Below, piece by piece: positions 55,377 to 64,000 of a DNA stretch of 64,000 nt. The notes beneath the pieces were generated by a model that was given only the letters and a program-made list of their open reading frames with translations, did no database searches and had not been told where the DNA came from. Position 1 is the stretch's first letter; each line of letters starts with the position of its first letter. The translations under genes and the position numbers were made by a program. Source of the DNA: Agrypnia vestita (Eukaryota; Arthropoda; Insecta; Trichoptera; Phryganeidae); contig JADDOH010001982.1 in assembly GCA_016648135.1 (NCBI GenBank), positions 1 to 64,000 on the forward strand. Reading direction: 5' to 3'.

Positions 55377-56619
55377 TCATATAAAATATTCATAGTGAAA
55401 GTCCTAACAAGTTGGAAAATTGATGAAATTTCATTGATATACCTACGTTATTTAAATAATGTAAATTAACTTAAATGATGTACTAAGATGACTTTTAAAC
55501 AATAGCAATTTTAACAAGATATAACATTTAAATAAGATATAAGCAATTTAAAATAGACAAAACGAAACTATTTCAATGTTCAAGTTTTTTGTTTGTAACA
55601 TTGTGGAAATTCATTTTTAATATTTAAAAAAATGAGTATAAACAACACTGTTCTATTTCACTATATGGGAAAGAACATATGGAAGTCTTACGAGTCTTAA
55701 GTGATCACTTTACATAATGTAAAACCACCATGTAGTACCTAATCTATCAAATTGTGGAAAGTTGCTGGCAAGTTATGTTTAATTTGCACCATCAATTTGT
55801 CACTGTTGGCATTGAGGTATTTATAGATTAATGATGTCCCCCTGAGTATTAAATCCAATCACATTCATAAATGTGTTCTTGAAAAATGTGAACATACTCA
55901 AAATATTTGACTAGCAATTTAATTTGATACTTGACTACAAAATATTAAGTAACATGCTAACTTAATACAAAAATATTTAATAAAAACTAATAAGTTTCTT
56001 ACAAAAATGCACTCGCTATCGGATATTAAAAGAGGACACCTAAATATATTCATGGTTATGATTATGAACATAAATACCTATTTCTAAGTAAAACGAGTAT
56101 TTCCATTCGATAACTCATATGACCCACCTCAAGGTCTGCAGTAAAAATATTTTTTATTACACTATTGTATCTGTTGATGTGCTGTATGTGAGAAAAGAAG
56201 ATGAATTAAGAATTAAATATAAGCTGTCTATTAAAATGTCGTCGCTAAACGATATATGACAACATTTATTTTTCTTTGATAAAACAATACGTTTATTCTT
56301 ATCACACAATTGATAATCACATAGAAGTAAACGGACAAATAGTAGACCGCGTGTCATATTTTCTTGCATAACTTATTCCAATCAAAGTTTTTTTTATGAG
56401 AGAGAAAATATAAATAGAAAATCCTTGGCTAGTCTTCCGCTTCAATAGGCCGTTGGATGTTACGAGGAGGCAACGCTCCCGGGAGACAAATCCGGATTAG
56501 ATATTTTCCGACACGAAAAAAGTGGAATAATTTTGAATAACCCGAGGGCCAATGAATGTTGTACACATATTAAATAATTTTACAATTGAATAATTTTTCA
56601 ACATTAGTGTTTATTGCAT
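55377..56619. other. Stretch without a recognised gene
   Basis: A/T-rich; no exon, terminal repeat or transposon protein seen. Confidence 0.5.
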
Positions 56620-57330
56620 TCTTGATGGAATTGGCGTTAACGTTGGAGATATTCTATGTGATTATCATTAAAATGGATGATGTATAACTATGTTCTCCAT
56701 ACTTGAGTTTAATTAAATATTATATAACAGTTTTTTCGAGAGTGACAGAAACTCTCATCGATGAAGTGAAGTGTTAATTAATATCAATATTAATAATAGG
56801 GAAAATTTTACTTTTTTTAAAAAAGAATAATGTTTACTTTGGTCTAGAAAATACGTCTACGAAAAAAAATTGTATATATTAAGAGTATAAAAATGATTTT
56901 GAAATTCAACATTTTTAATCCCCGCCAAAACACGTCATTTCACTAGACGAGTACGTGCGCACAATTGTATGGTACCCAGTATACGAATACTACGGCGCTA
57001 CACCAAACACGCGAGTTGATACGTCACGACCAATCAATCATGTGCGTTTTAATAGAGTCGTATTTTTAAAGATTTTTATAATGAAAATTATGGATGCCAA
57101 CATTACCCCACATTATCCATACTGATTCACAGAATATAATTAATATTTATGAAAATATTTTATATATTATCATCGGTATTTGTAATATGCAAAATTTACC
57201 TATTCCCTGTCTGTCACTCTGATGATAGGTTTTGTCACTCTCGAAACTCGAGTAGTAGAATATATAATATTTAAGGAAACTCGCGTAGAGAAAACATAGT
57301 TATATTCTATCCGTTGTAATGAGTATTTAT
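56620..57330. repeat. Diverged copy of dispersed repeat B
   Basis: The left end (ggaattggcgttaacgttgg-agat) and right end (aactcgcgtagagaaaacat-agttatattctatccg) correspond to the two ends of repeat B at 29.68 and 30.85 kb. The interior (56,770-57,220) is unrelated A/T-rich sequence, perhaps another insertion. CpG words are frequent at 56,930-57,040. Confidence 0.4.
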
Positions 57331-57363
57331 TGTTTAATAAAAAAATTGTGGGGATATACTTAG

Positions 57364-57400
57364 GTATATATATATATATATATGTGTATATATATGATAT
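57364..57400. repeat. (TA)n/(TG)n microsatellite
   Basis: A tatata run broken by tgtgtatata, just left of the foldback at 57.42 kb. Confidence 0.85.
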
Positions 57401-57420
57401 GTAGGGTATAAAAGCAAAGG

Positions 57421-57636
57421 CAGCAATATCCCAAAAAAAAATGAGTGCAGTCGATGATTACTAATTTAAAATGTATTGAATTCGAGATTTTATAGGAAAC
57501 ATACATAAGCTTTAAATTTATATTAAACATGATTTTGGAAGGGGTAAATACATAAAATCTAGAATTCAGTACATTTTATATTAGTAATCCTCGGTGACTG
57601 CATTCAAAATTTTTTTTAATATTTTGGGATATTGCG
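57421..57636. mobile_element. Foldback/MITE with ~80-bp arms
   Basis: The left arm (gcaatatcccaaaa, gagtgcagtcgatgattact, aaaatgtattgaattcgaga) is repeated as reverse complement on the right (gcaatatcccaaaatatt, gaatgcagtcaccgaggatt, aaaatgtactgaattctaga). The loop is about 50 bp. It lies directly beside a TA microsatellite. Confidence 0.75.
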
Positions 57637-59159
57637 GATATTTGGAAAAGTCGGTGCTACTGAACACAAGTAGTGATGGTTACACCAATAAATTGTATAC
57701 AAACTCTTATGAAATATTTTTAAATATTGATTAGCTACAAATTTTTAATATTTACCAATACACGTTATATTTTTGTACCTAGAAAAAATTTAAGTATTTT
57801 TTAAATGTATATTTTACAAATATCTGATGCTTATAAAAATTATTTTTTGTCCGAAATAGTGAAGCCGCAAAACAAACTATTTTGCTGACGATTCAACATT
57901 GTTTTGTTTCTTTTATTTTATATTTTCGCAACTTGTAACAAAGAAATGATAAAGTACAACGCGTGTCTAACCGCGTGAAACCAAATCAGGCACACTACAT
58001 CCAGTAGTAATGGAAATTGTTCTCTATTTCAAACAAAAATAGAAATGTACCAGTAAACCACCTCAAGAAGGGAAACTTGATAGAAAAAGTAGTCTTAGGA
58101 GGACATATTTCTATGTGTCTCATCGTCAGAAAGAGAAATGCAGGAAACTGAACAGACGCCGGAAGAAAACAATGTTTATAGATTCAAAAGAAACAGAACG
58201 TGGTGGGGGAAAAATAATCTGTAAAGTGATTCTATTTATGGTCCACGGATTCCGGTAAACAATATGTAGACCAATCTTTCAATTTATTCACAAAGACTAA
58301 ATTATAGAGTAAATTTTGATAATCTTTTTGTTTTTTTTTTATTCTGATGATTACAGATGAAATGGGAGTGGTCACCGCGGAAGAACTTATTTCGGCAGTC
58401 GACAAAACCTAAGAATTTTCCGCCAATGTTGAATATTTTTTTATAAAAAAAAATATTTTTAAAAGTATTTACTTTTATGTAGAAGTAATAACAATACCAT
58501 AATTTTAATAGGCTTTCTTAAAAAAATTCACAAAAAATGCCTTTTTCGTGCTTTTGTAGATAGGTATTCCTCTAAAATTATAGATTTGCTTCATTTACTA
58601 TGCAAATACAACGAAACAGCGGATTCAATTATAGAATCCCTCCCCTCCAATGAAACTATTTGACAGATGTTAGAGTAATTAAAAAATATTTTAATTACTA
58701 CGTTAAAAACTCAACCTTAAACGATGATTTACTTCAAGAAATATTGGTTTGTCATTCTTTAAATATTCCTGTAGTGGGTATATCGCTTTCACTTTTGAGG
58801 CAAACAAAACGTCCGGCGGCTGAGGGTGTGTAAAGGTATATTATAGTTAATATTTTTATAAAATTTTGATCACACAAAAAATATCAAAACCTTTTAGAAA
58901 TCAAAAAGATTTTGCAGTCGTTGAGTATCGAACCTGTTTAAACATACATATAATATTATAATGCTGATTGTATTGTACGATGAAATGCATTGATTCATAT
59001 TTTATTATTTATACCTTTTTTAGATCAAATTTTTATACAAATACTAGATTTTTATTTGAAATATACTTACATTTTGCGATATATGTAATAAGCTTTTTTA
59101 TGGAAGGGGTTATTAATAAAGAGCTTTAGATTTTGTAAACATATATTTTCACGTCTCAC
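57637..59159. other. Stretch without a recognised gene
   Basis: A/T-rich; no exon or element end supported. Confidence 0.5.
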
Positions 59160-59705
59160 TCGTAACTGTCGGCGGTGCGGTCGTTAGTAGGGACACGAAA
59201 AAAGTATCGATACTTTGTAGTATCTAGTACTTTTCTTTCGATACCGATACTTTTGTACTCGATACTTTTTATTCGATCCTTTTACTCAATGAGTACTTTT
59301 TGGCAAGTATCTATACCTTTTCTTGGTCACTTTTTTTGGTGAACTTTTTCATTTCTTTCTGGCGACCTTTTTTGGGCATCTTTTTCATCTTTTTTCTGGT
59401 GACCTTTTTTTGGGTTTTATTTTTGACGATCTTTTTTGGTTACCTTTTTAATTTTTTTCTTGGCGACCTTCTTTTTTTTCGGTCATCGATATATTTTCCT
59501 ATGATATTAAGATATTTTCCCGATGTACTCGATACTCTGGAGTATCGATACTTTTGTTTCGATACTTTTATGAGTACGATACTTTTTTTCCGATACTACT
59601 CATGAGTACAGTATCGACACTTTCTATTCGATATCGTGTCCCCTAGTCGTTAGCATCTCGCTTGTCACGCGGGAGATCGGGGTTATGTTTCCGCCAGGGA
59701 GATTT
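59160..59705 (+). mobile_element. tRNA-Asp-derived SINE or pseudogene, split by a hAT MITE
   Basis: Left piece (to 59,187) ggcggtgcggtcgttag and right piece (from 59,646) gttagcatctcgcttgtcac-gcgggagatcgggg join at the 8-bp duplication into a tRNA-Asp-like sequence. It has D-arm GGTCGTTAGCATC and anticodon loop CTTGTCAC with anticodon GTC. The B box is degenerate (GGGGTTATG), so it is not a functional tRNA. Confidence 0.55.
59188..59645. mobile_element. hAT-type MITE with internal T-rich minisatellite
   Basis: Ends TAGGGACACGA and TAGGGGACACGA (reverse complement of the right end) are flanked by the exact 8-bp GTCGTTAG (59,180-59,187 and 59,646-59,653). Both sub-terminal regions are packed with GTATCGATACTTTT-type words, a style known from several insect hAT families. 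The middle (59,300-59,480) is a degenerate array of ggtgaccttttttggg-like units that leaves a 101-codon frame open by chance. Confidence 0.82.
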
Positions 59706-59787
59706 CGATTTTTCGCCAGGAGGTGATACAAATAGTATTGTAAGCATTACGTAATATATAAGATTGTATATAACTTATATACTTATA

Positions 59788-60329
59788 CTACCTGTTCGTA
59801 CCCAGCGTTGCACGGGTTAAGGATTAAGTTGAAAATAAATTTGTGGGGGGAAACAAAAGTTCAATTGTTTTGCAAAGCCTCTAATTAAAACAATGTTTCC
59901 ATTTAATCAAGGCTGGGATGAATAGGATGTCTAGGGAAGAAATATGGCCTATTTTTTCCGTCGGGAATATGTATGCAAAATTTAGGTCCAAACGTTGAAG
60001 CGGTTTATAATAGATTTGTACAGAAAATATATCTGTTGGGAAGGGATAAAGGGGAAGAGGAAAATGTCGCCAATGTAAAGGCCGGGTTCTAAAGAATGAG
60101 TTTCCAAGTTTTTGAGTTCGATCGGTCAAACGGTACAGATTTACATTGAAAATCTATCAGGGGGAGGGGAAAGCGTAAAATGGTATGGGGAAATGGCGTC
60201 TATATTACCCGCCGGATCTTAAAGTATAAGTATGCAAAATGAGTCGAATCGGACAAACATTGTAGGTTTGTATAGAGAACAGACAGACAGATAGGCAGAC
60301 AAACAGACATTGAGTTTTATAGGTATAGA
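59788..60329 (-). mobile_element. Helitron-like element, third subfamily
   Basis: On the minus strand it starts TCTATACCTATAAAACTCAA followed by a (GTCTG)n box. It ends with a hairpin (ACCCgtgcaacgctGGGT) a few bases before GTAG|T. The layout matches the other Helitrons in the window, but the sequence is different. No coding frame. Confidence 0.5.
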
Positions 60330-60488
60330 TGGCAGACCAGGTTTTACACATTCAACCTGGTTATGTATTACTCTTATTATTATTTATTTATTTACTCATT
60401 TTTTTTTAATAACGCCAAAGTGGGCTTTTACACTATTGTATAAGGTACAAGAATTGTATACAAAACTTATATAAAACACTTTTTTTTT

Positions 60489-60625
60489 TCAAGTTTGTGT
60501 TTTCTGGGATATTATGCCGTGTTGTAATGGCTGATGTGACATCAGCCCTGATGATGGACCCTACAATGGGATCCGAAATGTCGGCCCGAAAGGTCGTAAC
60601 AACACGTCATAATACACAAACTTGA
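60489..60625 (+). mobile_element. Foldback element enclosing a hammerhead ribozyme
   Basis: Outer arms caagtttgtgt-attatgccgtgttgt and acaacacgtcataatacaca-aacttg are complementary apart from a 10-base bulge. Between them lies the hammerhead core at 60,545-60,585. Flanking sequence (attctgagtggccgttt) matches the copies at 62.8 and 5.45 kb. The whole fits a Penelope-type pseudo-LTR or a small retrozyme-like element. It is inserted in what looks like a LINE 3' end. Confidence 0.7.
60545..60585 (+). ncRNA. Hammerhead-type ribozyme, intact-looking core
   Basis: Order: GCC, CTGATGA, stem II (GGACCC paired with GGGATCC with one bulged A, loop TACAAT), GAAATGTC, GGC. GCC and GGC form a 3-bp stem I that continues into the element's long arms. 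All invariant core positions visible to me are present. The short AUGU helix III is the minimal type reported for Penelope-like elements. Cleavage would follow GTC; activity is inferred. Confidence 0.7.
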
Positions 60626-60649
60626 AAATTCTGAGTGGCCGTTTAATAA

Positions 60650-61090
60650 TAATAAAACATATTTAAAAGAGAAATTAACAATCATAAAAAACACTTAAAA
60701 AATATTGATAAAATATTTTGAAAAAATTAAGTTCATTATTATTATAATTATTATTACTATTGTTATTATATGATACTTTTGCAAATCGATATGACAAAAA
60801 AAAATCACATATTGAAAGGGATATTCTTATTCTCAATATAAAGAAACATATAACAAATGCAATTGCAAAACGAAAATGCAAATTCACACAGAGATGATAT
60901 TTTTTATACATAGTAGAATTTAACGATGATATCCTTAACTAAGAAATATTTTTTTTGGAATGCGCCTTGTACTCGGAGTGCAACATGTGTATGAATGTCT
61001 GCAAATGTCGCGTTGGACGATATGTCATAAAAAATAGAGAAAAGACTATATCGTTGGACGAGAAGTCATAAGCAATAGAGAAAAGACTAT
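60650..61090. other. A/T-rich stretch with a 41-bp tandem duplication
   Basis: The phrase cgttggacgatatgtcataa and following aatagagaaaagactatat is duplicated in tandem at about 61,012-61,091. Nothing else was recognised. Confidence 0.6.
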
Positions 61091-61099
61091 ATCGAAACA

Positions 61100-61865
61100 G
61101 TAATATTTATTTTATTTATTTATTTATTTATTTTATTATTAATTACACGGCTTAATAGCCTTTTACAACAGGTTTATACATAATTAAAATACAACAAACG
61201 ATTAAATGTAAAAGAAAAATAAAGGGTATAAATGTAAAAAAGTATATATACATAGTTTAAACATAATGAGGTTAGACATATATGTAAAAAAAGTATGTAT
61301 GCAAAAAGTGTAAAGTAGCAGGTTTATACATAATTAAAATACAACAAACGATTAAATGTGAAAGAAAAATAAAGGGTATAAATGTAAAAAAGTATATATA
61401 CAAGGTTTAAACATAATGAGATTAGACATATATGTAAAAAAAGTATATATGCAAAAAAGTGTAAAGTAGCAGGTTTATACATAATTAAAATACAACAAAC
61501 GATTAAATGTAAAAGAAAAATAAAGGGTATAAATGTAAAAAAGTATATATACATAATTTAAACATAATGAGGTTAGACATATATGTAAACAAAGTATATA
61601 TGCAAAAAAGTGTAAAGTAGTGATCTCAGAAATTTTTACTCACCGATAATATAGCAATATTAAATTTGTATAGCCAGGTATATATAAAAAATTTAAGACA
61701 TTATATAAAAATTTAATATTTTGAAAAGAAATGATCATATAATGATTTTTTAAATTTTGAGAGAGATAGATTTAAAATGTCGACATATGTAGGTAGTTCA
61801 TTGCCAAGTTTGTGCATCCGAGGTATGCTAGAATTTGAACGATAGTTTGTGTCCAAATTGTCATA
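61100..61865 (-). mobile_element. LINE 3' end (CR1/jockey-like) with tandem UTR
   Basis: The minus frame at 61,865-61,730 reads IPRMHKLGNELPTYVDILNL followed by SLSKFKKSLYDHFFSKY, matching the last residues of CR1/jockey-type ORF2 proteins (a small-residue N-E-LP, then S---FKK-L). Downstream on the minus strand is a 3' UTR with three tandem 151-bp units and a terminal (AAATA)n tail at about 61,105-61,135. It is severely 5'-truncated. Confidence 0.65.
61171..61620. repeat. Three tandem copies of a 150/151-bp unit
   Basis: Units start ggtttatacataattaaaat at 61,171, 61,321 and 61,472 and differ at only a few bases. They form the 3' UTR of the LINE end above. Confidence 0.92.
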
Positions 61866-62428
61866 TATTATGTCATATATCACATATAATATAATATGTA
61901 GATGTTTCCTTGGAAAAGTTTTGTTTGTAATTCATCCGAAAAGATCTGGAAGTGATACATGTCTCGCTTCTGCTTCGGGGAATATTCGAACGGAGCAAGT
62001 GCGCTCAATAGACGGATCAGTAAACATTAAGGTGGAACGCGAGCCAACATTCTAGGAAATTGATGGGGAGCATTCATCAGGGAAGTGGGCGGGAGGACTC
62101 GAGGTCTACGCAGGAACCGGAGAGAATTACGAAAATTATATCTTCAAAAACACGTCATCGCAAGTCGTTCGGGAGACGCAAGATTTGATCTACGCGAGTT
62201 TATAATAGAATATTTATATTAATCTCATGGATATGGAGTATGGTGACTCCGAATACTTTAAGGCGCGTTGTGAGTGATATTTTAGGATGCATCGAAATGC
62301 GCGCGCATCATGCAACGTAATATTTTCACACCAAGAAGTCATGACTCACCAATCAAAAGCTCAGATGGCGGTTTTCCAAAAGATATTTAACCAAAATCAA
62401 TTCTAATATCAAGTTGTCGCAAACGATG

Positions 62429-62447
62429 TTAGGTTAGGTTAGGTTAG
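62429..62447 (+). repeat. Short TTAGG run
   Basis: Nearly four tandem TTAGG units, the canonical insect telomere repeat, at an interstitial position. It is too short to imply a telomere. Confidence 0.6.
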
Positions 62448-62665
62448 TTGTTGTTTATGTCAACCGTGGACCGACCAGATCAAGATGCAATCGGAAAGAC
62501 GGGCAGCAGAGAAACGAGGTGGAAAATCGTCAAAGACATCGATAGATCATGTCTCAGTAATGAAGAAAACAACGGATGAAAAATTTTACGAGTAAGGAAA
62601 ATTACACCAGTATGTATAATATTGGTATCTACGTTAATAAATTATTTTTAAAAATCTAATTCATT

Positions 62666-62801
62666 CTTCTGCGTGTAGTTTTCTGGGATATTCTGTGTTG
62701 TGAGAATACATCAGCCCTGATGATGGACCCTGCAGTGGGATCCGAAAGCTAGAGAGGTCAGGTATACACGGCAGAATATCTCAGAAAACTAAACGCAGAA
62801 G
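62666..62801 (+). mobile_element. Foldback element with a damaged hammerhead core
   Basis: 30-bp arms (cttctgcgtgtagttttctg... at 62,666-62,695 and its complement at 62,772-62,801, two mismatches) enclose GCC-CTGATGA, a stem II (GGACCC/GGGATCC, loop TGCAGT) and GAAA at 62,714-62,747. After GAAA the sequence reads GCTAGAGAGGTC, so the GTC cleavage site is displaced and helix III does not form cleanly. It belongs to the same family as 60,489-60,625. Confidence 0.68.
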
Positions 62802-62999
62802 ATTCTGAATGGCCGTGAAAACTTGAGAACATTTTTAAATCTTTCTTTCCTGGCTAAGTAACTACTTTGATTTGATCTAGGTACATTCGGCCAATTTATT
62901 TTGCCCGCAGATAAACGTTGTAAATAAACGTGTAACCTGCCTGGAAACTGCACACATATTATGTAGAGAATCATCTGGAAAGAACGAGTAACTGATAAC

Positions 63000-63185
63000 T
63001 GTGCAGAGGATACGTGGAACGGAGGCCGGTGGACAAGTTGACAGGTTTGGAAATACGCGGTTCAGGAAGGCGAAGCGGGAGAGGAAGGGGCGGGGGTATA
63101 TTGATCAGAACCCTGGTGCGCACACTTCCTCCCCCACCCCCCACCCCGCACCCCTCCGCAGCCGGCTCCCACACAGTCATCATGG
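63000..63185. other. GC-rich patch, unassigned
   Basis: Purine-rich then C-rich sequence (gaaggggcgggggta, cctcccccaccccccacccc) with open frames on both strands that have no domain. It could be a promoter or the end of an exon of an unseen gene. Confidence 0.25.
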
Positions 63186-63375
63186 GCTATTATATTATAC
63201 AGGGGTGGAAAAGTCACGTCCGAGGATTTAACTTTGTTTTATTAATAGTCTCATTAAAAATATACTCGAAGTAATCGCAGCATATTTTTAAAGGAGTTTT
63301 CTTTTAATTTTATTTATTATTTTAAGTAACTAGTCGGATGTTACCCTAGTAAAGCAAGTATAACTTAATAAATTT

Positions 63376-63379
<4 letters not shown>

Positions 63380-63432
<53 letters not shown>
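63380..63432. repeat. (TA)n microsatellite
   Basis: About 50 bp of nearly pure TA. Confidence 0.92.
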
Positions 63433-64000
63433 TACATGCTTTTATTTAACTCTCTTTGTCTGTTTGTTTGTTGTGGTGGTCCCGACTAGTCAAAGCTCTG
63501 AAACTTTCAACATAAACTAAAGTGAATAATGACTTTACATTACGAAAACATTTTCGACATTATTTCGATTCACTCACATCAAATGAATAATCACGTCACT
63601 CACAAGCAAGAGCCAACGAAACAGCTGAAGAACGTGCCATTCGAAATTTTGTTTTAAACTTTAAAACAACGTGATTCATATTTGGATGCTGCACGGATGA
63701 TGTTAAAAAATCCATTACGAATGTATGCAAAGAAAGCGCATAAAAGCACTTCTTCAATTTTTTGTTTTGTTTTACTTGTTACACATCTCTGCAATTTAAA
63801 TCTGGAAACGATTTAAAAAATATATACTTTTAAAAACAACCTCACATTTCAAAACCTATCACGAGACTTTTTACCAAAAAAAGGAAAATAATAAAATACT
63901 ACAATTTTTTTTCTACTACTTGGTATATTTTAATAATTATGCTGCGTACGCATCATCGCATTTCCGTTATTAAGGTTCAAAACAAAACAATACAATATTT
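63433..64000. other. Right edge, nothing recognised
   Basis: A/T-rich sequence with a short TTTGTCTGTTTG tract near 63,460 and no supportable exon. Confidence 0.5.

Noticed and set aside
59300..59605. 101-codon hydrophobic open frame resembling a membrane protein
   Set aside because: It is produced by the T-rich minisatellite inside a hAT MITE; phenylalanine and leucine runs reflect base composition only.
59646..59705. tRNA-Asp gene
   Set aside because: Only the D-arm and anticodon part are recognisable, the B box is degenerate and the sequence is interrupted by a hAT MITE.
62429..62447. Telomeric repeat
   Set aside because: Fewer than four TTAGG units in an otherwise ordinary sequence; insufficient for a telomere or a clear fusion scar.

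Overview
This is a 64 kb AT-rich, intron-dominated window of nuclear DNA from an arthropod, almost certainly an insect. Three things point there. The few real exons sit 0.3 to 10 kb apart and are bounded by canonical GT/AG splice sites. The genes belong to animal families, one of them (ABCH transporters) mainly arthropod. The intergenic and intronic sequence is filled with insect-type transposons: Penelope-like, RTE- and CR1/jockey-like LINEs, Helitrons, hAT, pogo, Transib and tRNA-derived SINEs. I cannot name the species.

Protein-coding content is small and all on the minus strand. Three exons (24.99, 21.13 and 10.86 kb) encode the juxtamembrane cysteine segment and TM1-TM3 of an orphan class C GPCR of the GPR158/GPR179 type (Drosophila relative CG31760). 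Four further exons (9.67, 7.10, 6.64 and 5.89 kb) encode the linker after the ATPase domain, TM1 and the first extracellular segment of an ABCH transporter (often annotated in insects as ABCG23-like). All six junctions keep frame, including the GPCR-to-ABCH one. The GPCR lacks TM4-TM7 and the ABCH lacks its ATPase exons, so the window shows either a real gene fusion or an assembly misjoin. The break lies in 9,677-10,673, which holds a near-perfect 136-bp inverted repeat flanked by (TA)n. Upstream GPCR exons should lie to the right; one weak candidate is at 55.0-55.13 kb. Downstream ABCH exons lie off the left edge.

Layout: 0-2.6 kb, GC-rich block, pogo/Tigger relic and a small foldback. 2.7-5.3 kb, Penelope-like element with an inverted 5' segment and two hammerhead-ribozyme motifs. 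5.4-10.9 kb, ABCH exons, nested LINEs, a Helitron end, the foldback and a GPCR exon. 11-25 kb, GPCR introns with Helitrons, LINE relics, a perfect 30-bp-arm hairpin and a LINE-derived minisatellite. 25-37 kb, MITEs, a duplicated 430-bp block, a pogo element with an identifiable empty site, a solo-LTR candidate and a SINE. 37.3-38.3 kb, a decayed Transib/RAG1-like transposase. 39.9-53 kb, Helitrons, a three-level nest (unnamed transposon inside hAT next to a Helitron end) and an RTE-like LINE. 53-64 kb, SINEs, foldbacks, a hAT MITE inside a tRNA-Asp-derived SINE, two foldback elements with hammerhead cores, and a LINE 3' end with triplicated UTR repeats.

The most distinctive signal is the recurrence of self-cleaving hammerhead-type motifs in at least three unrelated-looking foldback or Penelope contexts, followed by the in-frame GPCR/ABCH junction and the RAG1-family relic.
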